Assembly: GCF_022678645.1 (NCBI RefSeq)
Contig: NZ_JALBWV010000008.1
Coordinates: 62,001 to 126,000, forward strand
DNA: 64,000 nt
Direction of reading: 5' to 3'
Source of the DNA: Saccharopolyspora soli
GTDB lineage: Bacteria > Actinomycetota > Actinomycetes > Mycobacteriales > Pseudonocardiaceae
The translations under genes were made by a program, and so were the position numbers. Of this stretch, positions 55,053-63,741 are shown in pieces. The notes beneath the pieces were generated by a model. The model did no database searches, was not told where the DNA came from, and worked only from the letters and a program-made list of their open reading frames with translations. The first letter of the stretch is position 1, and each line of letters starts with the position of its first letter.

Positions 55053-55979
55053 TCAGTTGTCCTTTGTGGACAGCAGGTGGTTGTGGACGCGAAGCGTCAG
55101 CGCGGCTGCTTCCAGTCGCGGGGTCGGCAGCCCGAAGTCGTGGGCGCGATGGATGAGATCGCCGAGGACGTTCTCGACCTCGGTCGGGCGTCCGGCCAGT
55201 AGTTCGCGAGACATCGACGAGGTGGTCGGCGCGCCAGCGGCCGTGACCACCGCGCGGGTCGCCTTGCGATCAGCTTCGCTCAGCGGATGCCCGGCGGCTT
55301 CGGCGACTGCGGCGGCTTCCGCGAACATCGCCTCGGCGAACTCCGCGCCGCCGGGTACGGCGACGGCGTCGCCGATGGTGGCGCGCGCGAGGCAGGTGAC
55401 GGCCCCGATGCTCGCGATGAAGACCCACTTGCTCCACATCGCGTCGACGATGTCGGATCTGACCTCCACCGCGAACTCCGGTGCGGACAGCGCTTCGGCT
55501 GTCCGCGCGAGCCGTTGCGTGCGACTGCCGTCGAGCTCACCGATGTCGATTCGGCAGCCAGGGGCGAATTGGCGGATGTCGCCGTTCCCGTCGAGCTGCG
55601 TGACGACCTTCAGCACGCCGCCGAGCACCGCGTTCCCGAACCGCCGGGTGAGCGAGTCTAGGTGGGCCATGCCGTTGAGGAACGGCACGATCACCGTCTC
55701 CGGTCCGACCGCCGGAGCGAGGTCGGCCATGACCTTCTCCAGAGCTGTCGGCTTGACCGACAGGAGGATCAGCCCGGCTGGTCCGGTGATCTCAACGGCC
55801 GTGACCACGGACGGGGACACGATGTCGACGCTGTCGCCGTTGATGATGCGCAGTCCGCGTTCGCGCAGCAGCGCGGCGCGGGCGGGCCGCACCAGGAAAT
55901 CAACATCGCGCCCGGCCTGTGCGAGCCGGGCGCCGACGAAACCGCCGACCGCGCCAACTCCGGCCACCAAGATCTTCAT
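55053..55979 (-). CDS. Ketopantoate reductase (PanE/ApbA) family oxidoreductase
   Basis: A 308-residue protein: N-terminal NADP-binding Rossmann motif VAGVGAVGGFVGARL (about 4-18), LLSVKPTAL, NGMAHLD (N-G of the KPR family) and the substrate-domain Lys in MWSKWVFIAS. It would reduce a 2-keto acid; true ketopantoate activity is not assured because several paralogues are usual in actinomycetes. A dyad shared with the HxlR region lies just upstream. Confidence 0.82.
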   Translation of the reverse strand: MKILVAGVGAVGGFVGARLAQAGRDVDFLVRPARAALLRERGLRIINGDSVDIVSPSVVTAVEITGPAGLILLSVKPTALEKVMADLAPAVGPETVIVPFLNGMAHLDSLTRRFGNAVLGGVLKVVTQLDGNGDIRQFAPGCRIDIGELDGSRTQRLARTAEALSAPEFAVEVRSDIVDAMWSKWVFIASIGAVTCLARATIGDAVAVPGGAEFAEAMFAEAAAVAEAAGHPLSEADRKATRAVVTAAGAPTTSSMSRELLAGRPTEVENVLGDLIHRAHDFGLPTPRLEAAALTLRVHNHLLSTKDN

Positions 55980-55995
55980 GCCGCTCCCCGCCTGG

Positions 55996-56010
55996 CTTTC
56001 ACAATGAAAG
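55996..56010. promoter_or_regulatory. Dyad upstream of the ketopantoate-reductase-like gene
   Basis: CTTTCA-CAA-TGAAAG, a perfect 6-bp inverted repeat 17 bases from the gene start. Its ATGAAAGTCA extension recurs at 56800-56809 beside the HxlR gene, so it may be an HxlR-type operator. Confidence 0.45.
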
Positions 56011-56179
56011 TCATGCCCCGAGTTTAGGCTGCTAACTTTAATTTTGCAATCGATGCTGAACGTGCCCGCGTCGACTGGGTGCGTCTGTGGTGAATCATAT
56101 TGGACAAACAGGAGTCAGGCTGGTGTACGGCGAAGCTCTTGTCGTGCAAGGAGAACTGGTCGGGTGCCGCGGCGGGGCA

Positions 56180-56680
56180 TCAGCCTGCGGTGACCGCTGG
56201 CGCCAGGGGAGTCGGCTCCGCTGATTTCCACGGGCGCAGCCAGGCCAGGCTCTCCCGCTTGAGCACCTTTCGGCAGTGGGCGCAGCGGGTGCCCGAGCCC
56301 GCGGGTTTTCCGCAGGTCTGGTGGATGACCTGCATGGTGCCGTTCGGGTCGTCGGTGCGGGTGTGCGCGTGGCCCCACTCGGCGAGCGCGTGCAGCACGG
56401 GCAGGGTGTTGGCGCCCGCCTCGGTCAGCCGGTACTCCTGGCGGGTCCGACCTCCGTCCGCGCGGTACGGGACCTGGATGAGCAGGCCCGCGGCGAGGAG
56501 GCGCTTGAGGCGGACGGAGAGGATGTTGTCGGAGATGCCGATGGTGTTCCGGAACTCGTCATAGCGCGTGCAGCCGGTCATCGCCTGGCGCAGGATCAAG
56601 AGGGTCCACGGGTCGCCGAGCACGTCGACGGCGCGGCCGATCGGACACGGCACGCCTTCCCAACTGATTCGTATTGCCAT
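56180..56680 (-). CDS. HxlR-family transcriptional regulator
   Basis: A 166-residue winged-helix HxlR protein: CPIGRAVDVLGDPWTLLILR (12-31), RYDEFRNTIGISDNILSVRLKRLLAAGL, the wing YRADGGRTRQEYRLTEAG, and a C-terminal extension with a CxxC-like TRCAHCRK motif that could bind metal or sense redox state. Divergent from the lipocalin-like gene, which it probably controls. Confidence 0.87.
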   Translation of the reverse strand: MAIRISWEGVPCPIGRAVDVLGDPWTLLILRQAMTGCTRYDEFRNTIGISDNILSVRLKRLLAAGLLIQVPYRADGGRTRQEYRLTEAGANTLPVLHALAEWGHAHTRTDDPNGTMQVIHQTCGKPAGSGTRCAHCRKVLKRESLAWLRPWKSAEPTPLAPAVTAG

Positions 56681-56746
56681 GAATACCTCCGGGTTCTCCT
56701 GTCCCGTTGGAGGACTGCGGAAACAGCAGACCCTCCTCCTCCACCC

Positions 56747-56809
56747 TGACTTGCATTATGGGAGTTTGTTGCTAGGGTAACAGGAGCCTGACTTCTGATA
56801 TGAAAGTCA
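56747..56809. promoter_or_regulatory. Repeated TGACTT...ATG half-sites in the HxlR/lipocalin promoter
   Basis: TGACTTGCATTATG begins near 56748 and TGACTTCTGATATG at 56789. The latter forms an inverted repeat with AAGTCA (56804-56809). Direct and inverted half-sites between divergent genes are consistent with binding by the HxlR regulator. Confidence 0.45.
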
Positions 56810-56854
56810 AAATGGTGTCTCCAGGCCGCGCGGCTGTCCATCGAAGGGCGAGGG

Positions 56855-57310
56855 ATGTTTGGGGACGATTTTTCGAAGTGGGACCTGATCGGGTCGTGGC
56901 GCCTGGTGACGTTCTACGCGAGGACGTGGGACGGGACACGGACGGTCTACCCGCTCGGACAGGACGCGACCGGATTCCTCATCTACGGGGCGGATGGGTA
57001 CATGTCCACCCAGATCATGCGCGCCGCGCGGCCCGCGTACGAGGCGAACGGCCCGATCGAGGACAGCGACTGCGGGTCGGCGTTCGCCGCGAGCGGCTAC
57101 CTCGCCTACTCCGGGCGTTACTGGGTCGACGGCAACTCGGTCGTCGGGCACGAAATCGAAGTGAGCCTTTTCCCCAACTGGCTGGGAACCACGGTGTCCC
57201 GCAACGCCGTGCTGAAGGGGCAACAACTGGAGCTGACCACCATCGAGCCGGTCCTGTTCGGCGATGAACAGCTGACCGGGGTCCTGGTGTGGGAACGCAC
57301 CGGAATGTGA
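56855..57310 (+). CDS. Lipocalin-like domain protein
   Basis: A 151-residue small beta-barrel protein: LIGSWRLVTFYART near the start, YPLGQDATGFLIYGADGYMSTQIM and YSGRYWVDGNSVVGHEIEVSLFPNW, typical of the lipocalin-like (Lipocalin_5) family found next to oxidoreductases and HxlR regulators. It likely binds or protects a small hydrophobic molecule. Seven bp upstream of the DUF302-like gene, so one operon. Confidence 0.78.
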   Translation: MFGDDFSKWDLIGSWRLVTFYARTWDGTRTVYPLGQDATGFLIYGADGYMSTQIMRAARPAYEANGPIEDSDCGSAFAASGYLAYSGRYWVDGNSVVGHEIEVSLFPNWLGTTVSRNAVLKGQQLELTTIEPVLFGDEQLTGVLVWERTGM

Positions 57311-57317
57311 GGCGAAC

Positions 57318-57830
57318 ATGAGTGGAACGGAGAATGTTCACGAGGTTCGGCGGCTGGCGGTGCCGTTGCCCCTGCCGTACGCCGAGGCCGTGGCCAAGTT
57401 CGAGGAAATCGTTCCGGTGGTCGATGCGCCCCGGTTCATGGAGCTCTCTTCGTGGGCCGAGGTCGAGGCCCTCGCGGAGAAGGAGGCGCCGCTGGGGTTC
57501 ATGCGGTACTGGACCGCGGACATCTCTGAGTTGATGGTCGGTGGCACGGCGTTGTGGGAGTGCTCGGAATACCTGATGGGCAACCACGTGATCGCCGAGC
57601 GCATGTACCGGTACGACCCGTCGGTGATGCTGCACGCCCCATTGCGCGTGGTGATCCGGGCCGACGACAGTGGTACGGCCGTGTTCGTCATCGATCAGCC
57701 CAGCACGCTTTTCGACAGTTACGAAAGACGGGAGATAGCTGAGGTCGGCCGGGAGCTGGATGCGAAAGTCGCCGCGGTGCTGCGGGCACTGGGCGCGGAG
57801 CCACCAGCCGTACTCGTCCACGACGAGTGA
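57318..57830 (+). CDS. DUF302-like protein
   Basis: A 170-residue protein whose C-terminal ~110 residues resemble DUF302: CSEYLMGNHVIAERMYRYDPSVMLHAPLRVVI, then FVIDQPSTLFDSY and a final helix. Function of DUF302 proteins is not established. Co-transcribed with the lipocalin-like gene under likely HxlR control. Confidence 0.7.
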   Translation: MSGTENVHEVRRLAVPLPLPYAEAVAKFEEIVPVVDAPRFMELSSWAEVEALAEKEAPLGFMRYWTADISELMVGGTALWECSEYLMGNHVIAERMYRYDPSVMLHAPLRVVIRADDSGTAVFVIDQPSTLFDSYERREIAEVGRELDAKVAAVLRALGAEPPAVLVHDE

Positions 57831-57897
57831 ACTCCCGAGACTTGGGGAAGGATGCGGATCGCCGAGGGCTTCGACGATCCGCAGTGTCCGCAATGGA

Positions 57898-58086
57898 CTA
57901 GTCCGGGGCAGTCCGGCAGAACGACGCGGTCACCGCGAACCTCGTTCCGGCCAACAAGGGGGCTGCGCTGTCGATCCTCAACCTGAACGCCGGTCTGTCC
58001 ATGCTCGCCGGGCCGTTGATCGTGCCGTTTTCGCGACCACGATCGGTTACGTCGTCCCCGAGCGAACCGCCAAGACCGCGAACTGA
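57898..58086 (+). pseudogene. Frameshifted C-terminal remnant of an MFS transporter
   Basis: One frame reads AVTANLVPANKGAALSILNL and GLSMLAGPLIVPF. At about 58024 the frame must shift to continue AVFATTIGYVVPERTAK and end at a TGA (58084-58086). The order matches the last two helices of a major facilitator. There is no N-terminal part, so it is a decayed fragment. Confidence 0.65.
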
Positions 58087-58088
58087 AG

Positions 58089-58676
58089 CTACCGGGAGGC
58101 CAACAGGCGCTCGGCGATCGAGACGAGGAAGGCCCGGTGGTCGGCGCGGGCCTGGTCGGTTCCGGGGTCTTCGCCGAGGATCATCTCGCCCAGTTGCGGC
58201 ACGTAGAGGGTCCACTCGGCCATCCCGATCAGGAGCAGCAGCACGCGGCGAGGATCGAGCCGGGCATCGATGTGGCCCTGGCGCTGCGCTTCAGCGATCG
58301 CGTCGACTTTGCCCTGGTAGGCGGCTGACCGCTGGGTGAAGCTGGGGGCCTGGCGCGGGGAAAGCGACAGCGCCTCCCACTGCACGAGGCGGACGAGTTC
58401 GGGATGGGCGGCGCAGTAGTCGAACAGTTCCCCGGCGAATTCGGGAATGCTTTCGCCACGCAGCTCAACGGCTTTGGCCAACCGGTCGAGGTGATCGGCG
58501 AGGACGATGCCGAACAACTGGCTCTTGTCGCCGAAGTGGTCGTAGATCGCGCGCTTGTTCGCTTCGGCCCGAGCCGCGATGCGGTCGATCCGGGCGCCAT
58601 CGATGCCGTGCTCGGCGAACTCCGCCGTGGCGGCGGCGAGGATGCGCTTCTTGGTGGGGGTGGCGTCTCGGGGCAT
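58089..58676 (-). CDS. TetR-family transcriptional regulator
   Basis: A 195-residue TetR protein: TKKRILAAATAEFAEHGIDG and DRIAARAEANKRAIYDHFGDKSQLF form the HTH; a helical ligand domain follows. The ATG at 58676 is selected because the longer frame upstream is antisense to the MBL gene. Divergent from the MBL-fold hydrolase with a 20-bp palindrome between them. Confidence 0.88.
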   Translation of the reverse strand: MPRDATPTKKRILAAATAEFAEHGIDGARIDRIAARAEANKRAIYDHFGDKSQLFGIVLADHLDRLAKAVELRGESIPEFAGELFDYCAAHPELVRLVQWEALSLSPRQAPSFTQRSAAYQGKVDAIAEAQRQGHIDARLDPRRVLLLLIGMAEWTLYVPQLGEMILGEDPGTDQARADHRAFLVSIAERLLASR

Positions 58677-58704
58677 GGCTCGCGCCAGTCTGCCAGACCT
58701 GTTT

Positions 58705-58724
58705 CGAACGAACCAGTTCGTTTG
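58705..58724. promoter_or_regulatory. TetR operator palindrome
   Basis: CGAACGAACCAGTTCGTTTG is symmetric at 16 of 20 positions, with the perfect core ACGAAC-CA-GTTCGT. It lies 28 bases from the TetR start and about 80 bases before the MBL gene, as expected for a shared TetR operator. Confidence 0.7.
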
Positions 58725-58802
58725 ATACGGTCCCGCTTCGAAACGATCAACGGCTCGTGATGTGCGATCAGCCGAGCCGGATGCTTCCTGGGAGGACCAA
58801 CC

Positions 58803-59837
58803 ATGTGCGCATCGTGTGACGCACCGGCCAATGAGCCGAATCGGCGGAGCGTGCTGCGCACGACGATGGCCGCCGGGGTCGCGGGTATCGCCGCGCTGAC
58901 CGCCGGGTGCGCCCCGGCCGCACCTGCGGCGGCACCTGGTGGCCCCAGCGGGGTGCACTTGCGCTGGCTCGGGTTGGCGGGCTGGGAAATCACCTTCGAC
59001 GGACACCACCTGCTCGTCGATCCGTACTTCACGCGCCAGCAGTACGCGGGCCCCGACGGCAAGATGGACGCGGACCGGCCGCTTGAGGTGAACGCCCGGA
59101 TCATCGACTGGGTCCTGGACGAGCACCTGCGCACCGCGCCGGAGTTCATCCTGACCACCCACGGCCACTGGGACCACCTCGCCGACATCGCCCCGCTGCT
59201 GAACCACCCGCGGTGGAGGGACCAGCGGATCCGCGTCCTCGGCGGCGAGACGCACCTGAACCTGATCCGGGCGATGGACGCACCACCCTCGCGCGAGGCC
59301 GACCTGGTGCTGGTCACGGGCGGCGAAAACCTGCGCTATCCGCTCAGGAGTCCCGAACAACCCCGGCCCGCTTACACGATCGAGGTCTTCCGGAGCCTGC
59401 ACAGCCAACTCGGCGGATACGGCTTCGCACCCGCCGGAACCCTGACCGCGCCACCGAAAACCCCGACCACTCTCGGTGAACTGGTCGAAGGCGGCACGCT
59501 CGGCTACCAGGTCACGGTCGGCGACCGGCTGCGCGTGATGTTCCTCAGCGGAACGGCCAACTTCGCCGAGCGCGAGGTCGCCGGGGCGACGCCGGACGTG
59601 CTCGTCCTCGGTGCCAGCGGCAATGCGGCGGTGCACGACTACTTCGAGCGCGTGCTGGCAACACTCGGTTGGCCCAGGGTCGTCATCCCCAGCCACCACG
59701 ACGACATGGTGACCCAGCTCGACAGACCCGAAGTGCACGACACCGTCAACCGGGAGATCGTCGCGACCCTGCAGGAGGTCCTGGGCGACCGCGGCCGCGT
59801 CCTTGACCCCCGCCATCTCCAACATTTCGAGCTCTGA
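58803..59837 (+). CDS. Exported MBL-fold metallohydrolase (UlaG-like)
   Basis: A 344-residue protein. The N terminus has RR-S (NRRSVLRTTMAAGVAGIAALTAGC), a Tat-type signal ending in a lipobox Cys (about 37). The metallo-beta-lactamase-like domain has VDPYF, the metal motif THGHWDH (about 119-125), GTANFAE and IPSHHDD, in the order of the UlaG/L-ascorbate-6-phosphate lactonase-like group. Substrate unknown. Probably controlled by the adjacent TetR. Confidence 0.8.
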   Translation: MCASCDAPANEPNRRSVLRTTMAAGVAGIAALTAGCAPAAPAAAPGGPSGVHLRWLGLAGWEITFDGHHLLVDPYFTRQQYAGPDGKMDADRPLEVNARIIDWVLDEHLRTAPEFILTTHGHWDHLADIAPLLNHPRWRDQRIRVLGGETHLNLIRAMDAPPSREADLVLVTGGENLRYPLRSPEQPRPAYTIEVFRSLHSQLGGYGFAPAGTLTAPPKTPTTLGELVEGGTLGYQVTVGDRLRVMFLSGTANFAEREVAGATPDVLVLGASGNAAVHDYFERVLATLGWPRVVIPSHHDDMVTQLDRPEVHDTVNREIVATLQEVLGDRGRVLDPRHLQHFEL

Positions 59838-59874
59838 TCCGGCTCATCGACCGTCGTCGCCGTCGACCAGGAGA

Positions 59875-60633
59875 TCAGGTGGGTTTGCGCGCCTCGATCA
59901 GCGTGCGAGTCGAGTGCGCGACGAACACGCCGTCGTGCTCGATCTGCTCGTGCAGGTCGCGCAGCCGATCGCGATAGGCGTCCACCGCGAAGTCGGGCAC
60001 CGTCCAGATCACCTTGCGCAGGAAGAAGATCACCGCGCCCACATCGAAGAACTCGGCGCGCAGTCGTGCCCGGCGCACGTCCACGATCCGCAGACCCGCG
60101 GCACGCGCCTCCGCGATCTCCTGGTCCGGATCGCGTTTGTCGCGCGCTCGCCGCTGCGGCCCGAGGAAGTATTCCGCGAGTTTCGACATGGTGCCCGGAC
60201 CCACGTGCTGGGCGAAGTACGTTCCGCCCGGCCGCAGCACCCGCGCGATCTCGCCCCACCGCGGGGTGACCGGATGTCGGCTGGTCACCAGGTCGAACGC
60301 CGACCCGGCGAACGGCAGCGGCGGTTCATCGGAACTCGCCACGACCACGACGCCGCGCGGGTGCAGCAGCTTCGTCGCCGCGACCACGTTGGGCGGCCAT
60401 GATTCGGTGGCCACCATCACCGGCGGGAACCGCTGCGCCTCGGCCAGCACCTCCCCGCCACCGGTCTGAACATCCAGCGCCGCCGACGCCCGAGCCAAGC
60501 GCTGGCCCATCAACCGCTGATAGCCCCAGGGTGGCCGCTGCTCGGTCGCGCGCCCATCCAGCCACGAGAAATCCCAGCCCTCCACCGGGGCCGCCGCTGC
60601 TTCACCCACCAACTCCTCGAACGAACGGGACAT
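59875..60633 (-). CDS. Class I SAM-dependent methyltransferase
   Basis: A 252-residue methyltransferase: SAM motif I region ALDVQTGGGEVLAE (about 52-65), acidic loop-like MVATESWPPN, LPFAGSAFDLVTSRHPV (motif IV) and EIARVLRPGGTYFAQHVG (motif post-I/V). Similar in layout to small-molecule and rRNA G-methyltransferases. Substrate unknown. Convergent with the MBL gene. Confidence 0.82.
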   Translation of the reverse strand: MSRSFEELVGEAAAAPVEGWDFSWLDGRATEQRPPWGYQRLMGQRLARASAALDVQTGGGEVLAEAQRFPPVMVATESWPPNVVAATKLLHPRGVVVVASSDEPPLPFAGSAFDLVTSRHPVTPRWGEIARVLRPGGTYFAQHVGPGTMSKLAEYFLGPQRRARDKRDPDQEIAEARAAGLRIVDVRRARLRAEFFDVGAVIFFLRKVIWTVPDFAVDAYRDRLRDLHEQIEHDGVFVAHSTRTLIEARKPT

Positions 60634-60829
60634 GCTCCGATCGTCCCAGCGCGCGCCACCGAATTGTGGTGCCGCAACTCCTGGGCGACCGCAGCCACGA
60701 CGAGATGGTGACCCACCCCGATCCCGCCATCAGACCGCACCTGGTCGGAATTTGCCGCGCGGATGATGCTGTTCTGGTCGGTTCGAAAAGGAGTTGAGGC
60801 TCGACGGTCGCGAGCCATACCGTCGTGCC

Positions 60830-61483
60830 GTGCTGGTCGAATCGGTGAACATCGGCATTGCCCGTCCTGTTGCGGCCAAGTCCGGGTACACCGGGATCGA
60901 CAAGCGGCCCATCGATGGTGCTGTCCTCGTCCGAGCTCCTGGGCCGAAGGGCTGTGGAAGTGGTTTGGTCGGGGACCAGATCTGCGACAACAAGAACCAC
61001 GGTGGCGACGATCAAGCCGTCTACGCCTACGCGCGGGAAGATTTGGACCGGTGGCAGGACGAGGCGGGACGTTCGATGCCCTCCGGTACCTTCGGCGAGA
61101 ACTTGACCACCAGCGGTGTGGACGTCAACCACGCCATCATCGGTGAGCGGTGGCGCATCGGTGCGGAACTGCTCCTGCAAGTGACCACACCGAGGATTCC
61201 GTGCCGCACGTTCGCCGCGTGGCTGGGGCTTCGCGGTTGGGTCAGGACGTTCACGAGGAGAGCTCTTCCCGGCGCTTATTTCCGCGTCGTGGAACCCGGA
61301 CACGTGCGACGCGGAGATCAGATCGTGGTGGCGCACCGTCCCGGTCATGGCCTTGACGTCGAAACGGTCTTCCGCGCGTTTACGACATCGCCTGAGCTGT
61401 TGCCGGAGCTCGTTGATGTCGAGGAACTTCCTGCGGAAGGCCGGGAACTCGCTCGTCGGAGGGTGTGCTTCGACCTGGATTAA
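60830..61483 (+). CDS. MOSC-domain protein (YiiM-like)
   Basis: About 217 residues from the GTG at 60830 (VLVESVNIGIARP); a TTG at 60794 directly after AAGGAG is an alternative start. MOSC features: NHGGDDQAVYAYAREDLDRW, FGENLTTSGVDV and IPCRTFAAWLG with the conserved Cys that binds molybdenum-cofactor sulphur. Such YiiM-type proteins bind molybdenum cofactor and can reduce N-hydroxylated compounds. Confidence 0.83.
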   Translation: MLVESVNIGIARPVAAKSGYTGIDKRPIDGAVLVRAPGPKGCGSGLVGDQICDNKNHGGDDQAVYAYAREDLDRWQDEAGRSMPSGTFGENLTTSGVDVNHAIIGERWRIGAELLLQVTTPRIPCRTFAAWLGLRGWVRTFTRRALPGAYFRVVEPGHVRRGDQIVVAHRPGHGLDVETVFRAFTTSPELLPELVDVEELPAEGRELARRRVCFDLD

Positions 61484-61571
61484 CGGGCATGCGCGGCCGA
61501 TCTCGTGGAAGTGCTGGGGAGGCGCGGGAATTCGGTTGACTTCGATCACGGCACCAGGCCACGGTGGAGCG

Positions 61572-62834
61572 ATGCGCGACCGGCCAGCAGCTCCGTGGTC
61601 GGGCGGAAGCGGGATCGCGTTGGCCAGGCACCGGGACTTCCGGCTGTTCCTCGGTTCGCACCTGTTCAACGACACCGGCGCAGCCGCCACGCAGGTCGTC
61701 CTCCCGCTCACCGCAGTGCTCGTGCTGGAAGCCTCGGCCTGGGAGGTCGGCCTGCTGCAAGCCGCCAACCACGCCGCTTACCTCGTGCTGGGGTTGCCCG
61801 CTGGGGCGTGGGTGGAGCGGATGCGCCCGCGCCGGGTGATGCTCAGCGCCGACCTGGTGCGCCTCGCGGCGTTGCTGTCGCTGCCGGTGGCATGGGCAGG
61901 TGGGCTGCTGTCGCTGCCGCTGATCTGCATCGTCGCGCTGCTGCTGGGCACCGCGCAGTTGTTCGGTGACATCGCTGATCACACCTACCTCCCGCAGCTG
62001 ACCGGTGGTGGCAGGCTCATCGAGGGCAACAGCGGCCTGCAACTGGTCCGCTCCGGCGCCGAGTTGGGTGGTCCAGGGCTGGGCGGGCTCTGCGTCCAGT
62101 GGCTCGGAGCCCAAGCTGCGGTGGTGGCGAACGCCGCTGCCTCGGCGATCTCCGCCGTGCTGCTGTGGCGGATTGCGACCCCAGATGCCGAACCGGCCTC
62201 GTCATCGGGTGGTTTGGCCACGCAGATCGGGCAGGGCATCCGATTCCTGTTGCGCCATCGAGTGTTGCGGGGGCTCGCGCTCTCGGCCAGTCTCAACAAC
62301 CTCGTCTTCTCCGCGATCTTCGCGCTTGAGGTCGTCTTCCTGACCACGGTGGTCGGTTTGTCGTCGGGAACCGTTGGACTCCTGCTGACTTCCGGTGCGG
62401 TCGGCGCGCTGGTCGGCGCCAGGGCAGCCCCGAGGCTCGGCCGCGTCTTCGGGGGCGCCCGAGCAGCGCTGCTCGCGGTACCCGTCGCGGCGCCGTTCGC
62501 GCTGCTGATTCCGCTGACCGGCAGCGGATGGTGGGTGGTGCCCTTCGTGCTGGGCAACGTCGCGATCGGCGCTGGTGTCACGGTTTTCAACATCATGCAG
62601 GTCAGCTACCGCCAGCGCGCGTGTCCTCCGCACCTGCTCAGCCGGATGTCGGCGATGTTCCGCTTCGCGGTGTGGGGAGTCGCGCCGCTGGGCGCGTTGT
62701 TGGGCGGTGCGCTGGCCCAGCAGCTAGGCGTGCGGACGGCTTTGTGGTTGCTGGCAACGACTTTGCTCGTGATCTCGCCGGTGCTGCTGCTGTCGCCGCT
62801 GCGGCGGATGCGCCACCTCGACGACTGCAAGTGA
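61572..62834 (+). CDS. MFS efflux transporter
   Basis: A 420-residue 12-helix major facilitator starting at the ATG at 61572 with GGTGGAG upstream; the frame further upstream overlaps the MOSC gene. FRLFLGSHLFNDTGAAATQVVLPLTAV, AWVERMRPRRVM (motif A region) and GNSGLQLVRSGAELGGPGLGG are typical of DHA-type drug or macrolide efflux (MefA-like) proteins. Substrate unknown. Confidence 0.83.
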   Translation: MRDRPAAPWSGGSGIALARHRDFRLFLGSHLFNDTGAAATQVVLPLTAVLVLEASAWEVGLLQAANHAAYLVLGLPAGAWVERMRPRRVMLSADLVRLAALLSLPVAWAGGLLSLPLICIVALLLGTAQLFGDIADHTYLPQLTGGGRLIEGNSGLQLVRSGAELGGPGLGGLCVQWLGAQAAVVANAAASAISAVLLWRIATPDAEPASSSGGLATQIGQGIRFLLRHRVLRGLALSASLNNLVFSAIFALEVVFLTTVVGLSSGTVGLLLTSGAVGALVGARAAPRLGRVFGGARAALLAVPVAAPFALLIPLTGSGWWVVPFVLGNVAIGAGVTVFNIMQVSYRQRACPPHLLSRMSAMFRFAVWGVAPLGALLGGALAQQLGVRTALWLLATTLLVISPVLLLSPLRRMRHLDDCK

Positions 62835-62841
62835 GCAGTCC

Positions 62842-63732
62842 TCATGCCTGGTTGGCGAAGAACGTGCGCAGGAGGGCAGCGGTCTGCTCCGGCTGCTCCT
62901 CCGGCACGTAGTGGTCGCACGGCAGGGCGGAGCCGCGCAGGTCGCTGGCGTAGTCGCGCCAGGCGGCGAGCACGTCGTAGTTGCGGCCCACGAAGCTGTG
63001 CTCGCCCCACAGCGCGAGCACTGGGCATTCGATCGCGCGATCGGCGTCGGCGTTGTCGTGTTCGAGGTCGATCGTCGCGGCGGCGCGGTAGTCGGCGCAG
63101 GACGCGGCGATGGCGTCCGGATCGGCGAAGCAGCGGACGTACTCCGCCATCGCGCCCGAATCGAACGGCGTGCCGCCGTGATGCCGTGCGCTCATCCGCG
63201 CCGTGATCCAGAACTCGGGGTCCGCGCCGATGAGTCGTTCCGGAATCCCGCCACCGGCGGCGAGGAAGAACCAGTGGTAGTACCCGAGGCCGAACTCCTT
63301 GTCCGCGTGGGCGAAGGCGTAGCGGGTCGGCACGATGTCCAGCACGGCGAGCGCGATGACGTGCTCGGCCGCGTCCAGCGCCAGGCGGTGGCCGACCCGC
63401 CCGCCGCGGTCGTGCCCGGCCACGCTGAACCGGTCGAACCCGAGTTCTCGCATGACGAGCAGCTGGTCACGGGCCATCGCGCGCTTCGAGTATTCGTGGT
63501 CGCCGGGACCGGGTCGAGGTTTGTCGCTGTCGCCGTACCCGCGCAGATCGGCGAGGACGACGGTGTGGTCGGCGGCGAGTTCCGGCGCCACGTGGTGCCA
63601 GATCAGGTGGGTCTGCGGGTAGCCGTGCAGCAGCAGGACGGGTGGTCCGTCGCCGCCGACCGCGCAATTGATGCGCACGCCGTCGGCATCGATGCTGTGG
63701 TAGGTGAACGTGCTCGGCAGTGGGATGCTCAT
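62842..63732 (-). CDS. Haloacetate (fluoroacetate) dehalogenase, alpha/beta hydrolase
   Basis: A 296-residue hydrolase. The whole fluoroacetate-dehalogenase set is present by alignment to the Rhodopseudomonas enzyme as I recall it: nucleophile Asp108 with Arg109 and Arg112 (GHDRGGRVGHR), Asp132 (LDIVPT), halide pocket His153-Trp154 (YYHWFFLA) and Tyr215, general base His274. Oxyanion/lid motifs LLHGYPQTH and DLRGYGDS are present. It would hydrolyse the carbon-halogen bond of haloacetates via an ester intermediate. A truncated gene lies 9 bp upstream on the same strand. Confidence 0.85.
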   Translation of the reverse strand: MSIPLPSTFTYHSIDADGVRINCAVGGDGPPVLLLHGYPQTHLIWHHVAPELAADHTVVLADLRGYGDSDKPRPGPGDHEYSKRAMARDQLLVMRELGFDRFSVAGHDRGGRVGHRLALDAAEHVIALAVLDIVPTRYAFAHADKEFGLGYYHWFFLAAGGGIPERLIGADPEFWITARMSARHHGGTPFDSGAMAEYVRCFADPDAIAASCADYRAAATIDLEHDNADADRAIECPVLALWGEHSFVGRNYDVLAAWRDYASDLRGSALPCDHYVPEEQPEQTAALLRTFFANQA

Positions 63733-63741
63733 CGGAAGTCC

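Noticed and set aside
60640..60790. Short similarity between 60690-60715 and the MBL gene near 59690 (HD-DMVT-like)
   Set aside because: The shared stretch is only about 20 bases with mismatches and no surrounding homology; treated as chance.
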